Part shown: one piece after another, positions 1 through 10,500 of the stretch
Layout: each line of letters opens with the position of its first letter
Position numbering within the stretch: the first letter of the stretch is position 1
DNA from: Branchiostoma floridae
Taxonomy: Eukaryota > Chordata > Leptocardii > Amphioxiformes > Branchiostomatidae
Length of the DNA: 64,000 nt
Direction: 5' to 3'
Assembly (NCBI RefSeq): GCF_000003815.2
Contig: NC_049988.1
Coordinates: 15,327,016-15,391,015 of the forward strand
The notes under the pieces: generated by a model
Told to the model about the DNA's origin: nothing
Seen by the model: only the letters and a program-made list of their open reading frames with translations
Databases searched by the model: none
Position numbers and translations under genes: made by a program

Positions 1-1200
1 CGTGGGACCACTGTATTGCGCATCCATAACGTTTTGGGCACCAAACTGCGTACGAATGATAGTTTTGTGCATGTCCAAAACTATCAGGCGAACTGGGCGT
101 ACATTTTCGTTTGCCTGCGTTCGTGAAACTGTCTAAAAACGATTCAGATGCGATAGAGGTGCGACTTGTCCGTGCGGCCGCGTATTGAAGAAATTAGTCA
201 AAATGTCGAAAAATGTCAAAACGGAACTCATGCGGCATGAAAATATACGCAGGTGTAAACCCACCTTAAGGTGGGTTCACACATGCGTATATATTCAAGT
301 CCGTTTGAGGTGCGTATGAAGCTCTTAGTCTCTACTAGGCTCCACAGGTCGTGGGAAAAATAGTACAAATTGGACAAATAAAGATTCATAACATGCCAGA
401 TGAGTTACATGTAGCTGACCGAGAAGTATGGTTAGCGACCCAGCTAACTCGTCTGACATGTTACCTGTTAACGTTTGTCCAATTTCTATTATTTTCACAA
501 CGACCTGTGGGGCCTGGTGGAGGCAAATACCCCCATGCGCGCCTCATACGGACTTAAATATATACGCAGGTGTGACCCCACCTTTAAGTCCATGCATTCC
601 TTTGACTACGAAGACCAGTTCGAGACAGAACGATGCAATCGCAGATCCTGAAATTGCAAGTCTAATTTGCAAGTGGGTGGGTTGGTGGGTGTTTGGTTTC
701 GGCCATGGATAAAAAAATATATGCTTTGTGAAGTTTTCCAATGTATTCATTCCTCTTTCTGTTAAGTCCATAAAAACAGGAACAAAATGCATAAAGGTGT
801 GGTTGCGGTATTTGACATCGTTATAATTCACCTTGCAATTCACTTTCTAATTCAGCCATTAGACACCCATCGTAACGACGGATCGTCATGAAGTTTGGTA
901 TGAAGATAGCTTAAAAGATCTTTGTGTAATTTGCATAATCAATGAGGAAAGTTTATAAGCCCGCTCCGTTCCATGCCCCATGGACCATGTGACATGTGTA
1001 AATGAGAACGAGAAGAACATTACTAGACGGCAAATTGGCGAAGGTGTGGGATCGTGGACCATTGTGCAACTACAGAAAACGCTATAAGCCTATAGTCCGC
1101 AATGACAGTCTAGGGTCAGTATGAACGTTAGTTTGAACGCAATTTTCGATTGAAATGTGTCTAATATAAAAAGTAATATTTCACAATCTTCTGTTGCTAG
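1..1200. other. Upstream non-coding or intronic stretch of the RTK gene
   Basis: Apart from the nested inverted-repeat elements I see no convincing exon here. The open frames overlap the repeats and have no domain signature. It is probably the intron between an unseen signal-peptide exon and the first Ig exon. Confidence 0.5.
268..590. mobile_element. MITE with a second MITE nested inside it
   Basis: The outer ends are inverted copies: AAGGTGGGTTCACACATGCG around 268-287 and CGCAGGTGTGACCCCACCTT around 565-584, with further matching TATATATTCAAGTCCG / CGGACTTAAATATATA sequence inside. Another inverted copy of the left end abuts it at 237-267. The inner element at about 328-524 has its own ends, CTACTAGGCTCCACAGGTCG and CGACCTGTGGGGCCTGGTGG. 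The inner family recurs at 20580-20704. Confidence 0.65.
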
Positions 1201-1521
1201 GTGAGCCCAGATTCACGTCCGTCCCGGGGAACATTGTAGCCACCATCGGAGAAGATGTTGTCTTTTATTGGGACGTCACTCACGAGCCCGAGCAAACAAT
1301 GCTTTTCATCGCCTATTCTACCATTGATGCCGGTTCTATCATGTATGGGCGTAATGATGATTTTACAGTCCTACCTCAATACGAAGGCCGTGTAGAAAGA
1401 GTCGGACAAGTAGGACTTAGGCTACGTCATGTCAAAGCGAGCGATTCAGGAACATACAAACTTCATATCCTTTTCCTCAACGACGTGGAGTTGGAAAACA
1501 CGGCCAGTCTGGATGTTAGAT
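1201..1521 (+). CDS. RTK exon: Ig1, V-like domain without the usual cysteines
   Basis: The exon follows a CTGTTGCTAG acceptor and ends before GTAAGC; both boundaries are phase 1, as is typical for single-exon Ig domains. The fold signature is clear in the segment ending [10 protein letters not shown]. Position B has VVFYWDV and position F has YKL, so neither of the two disulfide cysteines is present. Cysteine-less V domains of this kind are known at the N termini of CEACAM and SLAM/CD2-type adhesion receptors. An exon carrying the signal peptide must lie upstream of the window. Confidence 0.75.
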
Positions 1522-4500
1522 GTAAGCATCTTTACTAATTTCTCAGTGGTATATTCAATTCCCTGTGGGCTTTTGATGCCCTTTTTTTGCGCCACATAAG
1601 AGCCTCCAGTGTCCAGCTGTGAAATCTAAGAACAGACAATGGAGCCAGCTGAATAGAACATACTTTTATGGGGTAATAACCCAAATTTAACATTAGAAAA
1701 TGCGCAATTTGTTAGAACAAGCGGTAAAAGTGAAAAAATCACATACTAGTAGGTATTTGATAATTATTCTGGACAAAGAGAAGTCTATGCAGTTACTTTC
1801 AAAAGTTTGCCAACATATGTAAATAATTCTAAACATTTTCAAGCTATCAATTCCATTTGTTTTAACAATTCAAAACTCTTGTGACTGAAATATTCTTTCA
1901 TCTATTATATTTAACATTTATTACAAACATCATCTGAAAACCCACTCACTCGGTGACTTGGACTTCATTTACTACATATGGCATATAGTCGTTCTTGAAG
2001 CACACCAGCATAAAAAAAGGCAAGAAATGCTTGTTTTTGAAGAAAATAACATACTGTTATTTCAGAGTTTCACGTGCCTTTTTAATTTTTTTTGCAGATC
2101 CCCCGACTGGTACTTTCATACGTGTAGACCTATCCCAGAAAACACGGAAAGAAGAAAACGTTAACCGTTTTAAGGTTGCAGCTAAAAAAGGGACAGTTCT
2201 GAAATTGACGTGCGTAACAGACTCAAACCCTCCTGCTGAGTTCTCCTGGATCAAACCTACCGGGGACATTTCAGCTGTTAACAAGACATCAGGTGTTCTC
2301 GTCATTCCAAACGTCCGTGAAAACGACGCAGGGCTCTACAATTGCAGGGCGAGGAACGGCATCCAGCCAGATGGAATAGCAAGTATCAACGTGACTGTTC
2401 AAAGTAAGTAGAATCCATCTTTACGTTACGAATTTAAATCGAGAAAAATATAGCTTTGTGTAGGGAGAAAATATAGGGACATTTTGCTTTCAATGTACAT
2501 GTGCTTCTAACGGGATAATAACACAGTTACATGCTTAACTTTTGCACCGCATATTTGAAAGGCGTAATTGTTAGAATCGAGTCTGTAGACTCAAGTCATC
2601 AAACACCGTGCAAAACATTTGAATAACCGTAAACATGACATCTACAAACATAGTTATAAAGAGTGGGTTAAGACGAGTGAGCAATCCTTTGTGATGATTA
2701 ACACTATTGTTTTTTCTCGTATAACGTTAACGTTAAGAAGTATGAAGTATGATGAAGCAACAGGCACAGGTTTTGTGGCAAACACGCACCTAGCGATCCT
2801 TTGCTTAAAGTTAGTCGATGTGCAATATGCCATATGTGTGCAATAATTGTAATGAAATGTCTCATTTGTCAGATGAACCCTGTCAAATTTGTTTGGAGCA
2901 GCTGCTGTCCTGAGAAAGTCATCTGTCATGTACACTGCCATCTTGTCATATTTGTGCAATAGCATGAACGCCTGATGTGCAATATTTCATTCTGAACGTT
3001 GTTTCTATTGACTGGTAACATTATACGTTGTTTTTCTTCTAATGTACTGTTGTATTGTGAAGCCATGAATGGCGGTGGAAAGACTATTCTTTTAGACCCG
3101 AAACTGGAAGCAATCGCATGAAGATAGACATGCTGTCCCTGAGCAACAGTACCACACTTCTAAAAATCTTCTGCATGCAGATCCTCCGACGATGACGACA
3201 ACATACATCGTCTCTCCAAGGAGAGAGATAAGAAAAGGTGACGAAGTCAGAATCGGATGTCGTGTTGGCGACGCTCGACCCCTTCCTCAATTCCAATGGA
3301 CACGGAGCGACAGCAAGACAGAAGAACTTCCAGACACCGCAGTAGTAGACGAAGAGACGGGTCTCCTTACCATCGCTAGCGTGAAGCTGGAAGACGCTGG
3401 TGTTTACCGTTGTGTCGCCGACAATAACGTGAAACCCGCTGGATTCGCCCTGATCATGTTAAACGTCTCAGGTGGGAATTTCCGTCTTGGACAAGCCGCG
3501 CACTTTGTAGAGTCACACAAGTAGTAGCACGCTTTCCCACACCGTGATGTTTCTCGGCGTAGTTAAGGGACTGGGGTTTAGCTTTTTTGACTCGAGTTCG
3601 TACTCGAGTTGGTGCACTTTCTTTTCTTTCTATAATTGTTTTTCCATTTATCCGTACATCTTTTTTAAATGTTGCTTCATATACGATTTTGCTTCTTGCC
3701 CCCCCCCCCCCCTCCAAAAGGTTCTGAAACGCTTTGATATGTCAGTGACATGGCAACGACAGTTTATATGACAGAAAAATGCGTCGCTGATTTTCAAAAT
3801 CAAAAGAGAGTCGAGCGTATTTTTTTGCCGAAAAATCCATCCCATAACATTAGCTCGGTGACCCCAGTGGTCGAAAGAACACCTGTCGTATGGCTACCGA
3901 AAATGTTATTTAAAGCCAGCTATTTTCTTGCTGTGTGACGCCGGTTAAAAAGCACACACGCCGTCCACCTTCTAAAGCTGCTCTAGCTATCTGTTTATGA
4001 TCTTTTTTGTATTCTAATATTATGACAATATACGCCTTGGCAGTGCCTTTGGATCATGTGCTACATCGTATAATTCGGCCCGTCAATGAGTTTGTCGAAG
4101 AAGGCTAAGTACCTTATTTTGGTCCTTGGAGCGCGAACATCCTTATTGCAGCTGCCCCTCGCCATTCATGGTACAAGTATTTCTATCCGACACCTTTCTT
4201 CCTGAACAGATGCACTTTACCATAAAATAAGTTTTCTAGCATTTTTCCTGGTTACATGCACCTTGATTTTTTGCACAAAAAATACAAAATAGGTGATTAA
4301 TCGATGGAATTATCTTGTTTAGTCTGAATTCTCCGTATGTTTTCGTCTCGCCGTGAATTACTGATGAAGTGCATTAGCGTCATCCGTGATGTCAGATAGC
4401 AGGACGACTAATTGAACAGCTATCAGAAAAACAGAATATTCTACATGAAATATCATATGATATTGTCTTTAATTTTGTCGCTTTTGCAGCCGAACCCCTG

Positions 4501-7500
4501 ATTGGGCCTGTTGTCAACAGCACCAGAAGATCAGGGGAATGGATTTTACCTTTGGCTGTATCGCTGCCTTCAGTGGGATTTTGCCTTGTTTGCATCGCCG
4601 TTTTAGTCAAGCTGCATGTGAGGGCAAAGAGCAGTGAGTGTCCCCGGCAGCGCAATGAATTAGATGAAGAAGAACCAAGCGAGAACGACCCAATAATGTA
4701 CCTCAGTCCAGATCCTTCTGTTATACGTACGTATATTTCAAACATCTCCCTTCTTTGACACCATTATCTTCCCTTTTGATGGGTCGATTTACCATTTAAT
4801 AACTAAAACTTCTTTTTTGGCAGTTTTATCTGCGGCGACTGAAGAAGACCAAACGATGAATCCAATTTTGCAGGAATTCTGGGATTGCCTTATCAAAATG
4901 GATGCCGACCCTGTCCTGGTGTATTTTCAAAAAGACCAGGTAAGGAAACAATTCAACATTTAATTCCCCTGGCTTCCTTGCGATTATTGTAGGAGGCTGA
5001 ATTGTATGCATGCAATATAGTGATGTATATTTATTGCAAATTCTTGCCCGAGGGCTAATTGCAGGTACAAACAACATGTAAAATAAGGAAAATACAAAGG
5101 TGCTAGGAACTACATTCTATGACTATGCTATGCTAGTGTACATTATACTGGTTTTGTCGGGTTGACTTCTTCTCGTTAGGCAGTGGAAGACGAATTTACC
5201 CACTTCTTTTATAATGTGTGGATTCTTTGATTTAATATAATACAAATCTCTATTGGCCATATTCCTATCATTAACTGCTGGAATGGAACCGGGTGATAAA
5301 GAGCTGTCATCGGGGTTCTCATCACACCAAAGTTTCCTCTTGGTCTATGGGAAATTAGTCTACAGAAAGAAACTTGGTATATACTGATCATTCTTGCAAT
5401 GCTAATAACGCCCTTGGAATAAGAAGATACTATTATATTTTTCTGTGTCGTCTAGGTTTTGTCAGCCGACCACACCGCCGTGATCCGCTCGGCACCGTTT
5501 GTTGTGAACAAGCTGTTAAGGACAATCAACATACTGGAAGGAGACAAGACTCCTCATGTGCTCAGCAAGGCACTGAGGCACACCGAACAGAATCATCTTG
5601 CAGATCTACTTGAAGGAAAAGGTACGTCATTCACATGCACACGAGTGAATGGAATGAATGAAGTTACGTCATTGAGCGACATTCCTCAGGCAACATATAG
5701 TGAACGCCCACTAAATTGCAGTATGTTTCTTTACAATTTAAAAATGAACAGCAATAAACATACATACATAATCTAAACATTATAAATCTTACAATATTTA
5801 TTTTAGATAGCTGATAGCTGTGTATACATCCAGACGTCTATTGACGACGCTAGTGCTATGAGTTGTTAAGTATGTCGATAAGTAGTGTGGTCTTCCTATA
5901 CCTAGCAGTTCTACACTGGAATTGCGTTATCTGGTGTTTATTCATTTCTTGAAAAGGCTGTAAGTTGTAGTATTGTTGTGCTTGGAAAAATTGGTCGACC
6001 GTTTTAGATGTTTAAACTTATGTTCTTTTTGAATTGATATCCAGTGATGCCGTAAAAGAGACTAAAACTGATGATAATGCTTCGCGCTCCTAAGATCACG
6101 ACCTAGCATATAAGTAATCTTTTTGGATGCCCTAGCTGTATGAACTTGGTAGACATACTCTACTTTTTCCTAGTCCTCCCAGATGCCAAGTGTTTATCTG
6201 TGTTCAACGCCACGGACTCAACATTCAGCATCCGATTCAAGCCAGCCTATACCAACATCCAACACTTCGGTGATGTGGACAAGTATGCCGTCACGCTTGA
6301 AATAGCAGTCCTGGAGACTGAGGTAAAATCCTATTTAAGATACATGTATGTAGATTCAAATCTAATCTCATATTTAAGACATATGCATGAATATGAAAAA
6401 GGTACCCGTTTGGATTTGAGCGGCTTTAGCACCACTTTGCCTCAAGGTCGACATGGAACAAATACATTTTGTTTTGTATTGCTTGATATTAAACAGTCGA
6501 AACAACAAGCCACAAGCTATTTGACGGTAATAAGATCCCAAACAATTTACAAAATGATCTCTGTACATCTTGTCATTTTTCAGGCACACTCTGTAACTGG
6601 AAATGTTTTGTTTTCTGAACTATTGACAGCATTTTCATGTGAGATGATTTTTGATAATCGATATGTTTTTATTGCTGTCACAAACACGACAAAGTGCAAT
6701 TGAAATACCAGTTTTAGTTGACTCAACATTGTTTGCATGATTTCAGACAATCGCAACTCGCATTTTGAGTGCATCAGACAACCTACAGGCAGAGTTCACC
6801 AATCTGGCGTCAGGAACGTCATACAACGTCACCGTCGTCTGTGTGAGAGGCGAGACCAGGAGTGCCGGCGTAACCATCACCGTCACGACAAGTCATGTGT
6901 TTTTTGTTAGCTTGTTGTCTGTTTATTTGTTTGTTTACATTCAATGTCTACGCATCCTCTACCTACGGTGCGATTAACCTTGCTAAATGTTATTACGATA
7001 TACAATTTCAACTCGATGACCTATCCACTGTATGTTTTATCTTTTTTAATAGTCGGTGGCTATGAAGAACCGAGCAGTCTTTTGACAACATTCAGCGAAC
7101 AGAAAAGATCCCAAATTAGCCAGGTCCTCATCTATAAGGACAAAATCACTCTCATGGAAGCACTAGGAAAGGGTAGGTCATTCATTCTTTTAAAACAGTA
7201 CTAGTAACAAATATCATCGTATTCAAGCAAGGAAAATAGAATAGAATATCAGTTTATAACTCTCCTGGTCTCCCTAATGTCTATTCCCTACAAATAATGT
7301 CTTTTAAAAGTCCCCCAACTATGAAATGCTGGTTGATAATAGGTTCGATAATTTCAGGAAATTTTGGTGAAGTTCGTTACGGAGTCTACGTAACTCAGGA
7401 TAGGTGCGTGCCCTGTGCCGTGAAGACCCTATTTGGTACGTTCGTGGTTACACAGACTTTAAATTCAGTTGCTCATCACCTTACTGGCCTTACTGGTCCC

Positions 7501-10500
7501 TTGACCAGAGCTGGACGTTGGTACCCTGAGCTACTGTATACACCAACTCCGCCATCTTTGCCGATCATGCGCCTGAGCCTGGCTTTCAGCAAATCTGTTT
7601 CCTGGGTTGATTCAGTTAATATGTTCTCGGTCCATTTCTTCGCTTGTGTCACCGTCTATTGCTTTGGACTTGCCGCTGTATACGTTTCAAGAAGCCTCCA
7701 ACTCTTGTCACGTTGCCACACTAACTCAGTTCTCTCTTGTTGGCTGTTGTGAGATGGGTTAACGTTTTGGTCTGCTGGCTCCTCTGTTGATGTGCGTTTC
7801 TTCAGTTGTGATGGGTAATCCTGATTTGGGTTGTTGTCGTTTGTCATGCATTAATCAAGCCAAGTTGTACGTCTGTAGACACGGCATCGTTCCCAGAAAT
7901 GAAATCTCTCCTGTGGGAAGGACTTCGCATGGTGAACTTTAAGCACGACAATGTGTTACAACTCATCGGCATGTGTGTCCATGGTAACGAAGCTATGATC
8001 GTTCTGCCATACATGAAGAATGGAGATCTGCACAAATACCTAAGAGACAAACAGGTATCTAGTACTGTGTCGTGATTTTGGCAAGGCCATACTAGTCATG
8101 GCAATCGTTATATTAAATCTTTATCAAATCAACATTGCTAAAGTCATATCTAACACATAGGTGGAGTCGTACCAATTTTCAAAAGTTATAAAATCATCTT
8201 GCTGACGAATATTTTTTTAATAGTTTTATGACGTGTCATGTGTTTCAGCTTGCTACTTCCATTTCATTTCTAACAGGGCACTGATTTCACACCATGCAAA
8301 ACCTTATATGGTTATGTCAGATATTCATCATTTATAATCATTGATAGAGTCATGAATATGTAGTAGCATACTCCTGTGTTTAAAAGTATTACTATATGTA
8401 ACAACGTTATGTTTAGGAAGATTTTACACAAAGCCACTGAGAGTTCACGTTATTTGTAACGTTAGCTGTCACAGTCACTAATGGAGATCTGTATAACCAA
8501 ACCAAACCAAAACAAACCAAACCTAGGTCTGTGAATTGTTTTTGAAATGACGCAATATATAGATGTCCACGTCCGTCATCTAATCTCCTGCGATGTGTAC
8601 GGTTTTTGTAGACACTGCCTCTGGAAGATAACCTGCGACTTTGCTTGGAGATCGCCCATGGCATGGCATATCTGGCAGCTCAGGAAATTGTCCACAGAGA
8701 CCTGGCTGCAAGAAATTGCATGTAGGTATTTCTGATAGTGTCATTCGTCTTGCTCTGTCTATTTTTTCTGGTACAATTATTGTCGTATTTCTCTATTTGC
8801 AACAGATATGGACAACCTTGTGCTGGAAACGATAACCTGGTGTAATTTCAACACACGCCAAGAAGATTCTGCACTGACTTTCAAACTGATCAGTTTTCAA
8901 TAAGGAACGTCTTCTTTTCCAGGTTGGATCATAAGATGCAAGTGAAAGTAGCCGACTTTGGCCTTTGTCGGGACGTTCACGAAAAGGGCTACTACAGAAT
9001 ACAGAACTGGGAGGTACATGTACGTTTTGTCTGCGTGTTTTACTCCTCTCTCTTTCAAGCCTCCCCAAACGAGCTTTAGATGCATTGTCTGCCATATCGG
9101 CACTATGTAAGCAGCCAAATTAGTACACCATAAAAGAAAGACCGAAGAATTGATCCAATCCGCTGCTTATGTGACGTCACATTATGGACATAGAACACGT
9201 GACTCGGTGAGCTGTTGATCACAGATAGTTTATGTTGTCATTAGTCTAGTATTGATATAACAATAACTAAATGCAAGCATCTTGCTTATGGCGCCTGTAT
9301 AGGAACCATATATGCTGAACTGATTGTTATTCTACAATTTCTCTCTTCCTTCTGTGTGCTGTGCAACCTCAATAAACACCCGCAGAAGTGCCACGGATAC
9401 CTCCCCTCACTACAGGTGAAGCTACCGTACAAGTGGATGGCACCGGAGAGTCATGAAGAATACATATTTGACACAAAAACAGACGTGGTAAGTTTCCACA
9501 CAAAGTTGGTAATCAAAAGAAGTGCGTCAGTGCGAAAACAACTTTTGCTGTCTAGGGCTTACCGGCCCCCTTTGCGTCTTTAGGGTCCGGTTTTAAGTTA
9601 GCAAAGGAGGCTATCAATGCTTTATGACGAAATTTCTATTCCAGTGGTCCTATGGTATCGTCCTCTGGGAGATCTTTTCCGGGGGAAAGACACCTTATCC
9701 TGACGTGCCTAGCGCCCATTTCATAAGCTACCTGAGGGAAGGACACCGCATGAGTCGGCCCAACAGGTGTCCCATTAGATTGTAAGTACAGTTTGACGCT
9801 CAGCCGGGCCCTCTCCCGGTCCCAACAATAACCGCCCCAAATGTACTTGGAGGCTTGCTCTTCGTGACTTTAAATACCGGGTCACCGATATGTACATTGT
9901 GGTAAGAGATTCACAACAGAAGGATACTTCTTATGTTTCCCTTTATGACGCTAGGCTACCGTTCTCCGTAGTGATCACTGGCACAATACTTTCACTTGCT
10001 AATTCCCTGATTAGCAGTTGAAAGTATTGAGCCAGCGGTCACTGCGGAGGATGTTACACAAGCTATTATGACGCCTCAGGATTTGTTTCATTGTTTTCAC
10101 AGATAGAGTACCCTGTGAAGATTATCATTTCTCTGAATCACATCTTAGATTTTACTAACTTTGATTAAAAAAACTGTATCTACATTTCGTTTTAGGTACA
10201 ACGACGTTGTGAAACAATGTTGGCAGAAAGACCCAACCAAGCGACCATCCTTTAAAGAAATCCTGGCAAGAGCAGAACAAATTAGCAAAACCGTCAAGCA
10301 ACGACAAGAGGCTGACGATGTTTCCGTTATGCAACAACGAAGCCCCAGTGATTCACACTTCCAACATTCAAACCGCAACTCTGACCCCGAAAATATGCCT
10401 GACCCTGGCAGTGGCCCTTGCCCTGACCTTGCCCCTTGCCCTAACATTGGCCCTGGCCCTAACCCAAACCCAAACCCTGGCCCTCGCCCAAACCTTTGCC

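Noticed and set aside
7436-7752. Read-through of the kinase exon into about 105 extra codons
   Set aside because: A proper GTACGT donor ends the exon, and the next kinase segment follows in phase at 7879; the extra residues have no counterpart in kinases.
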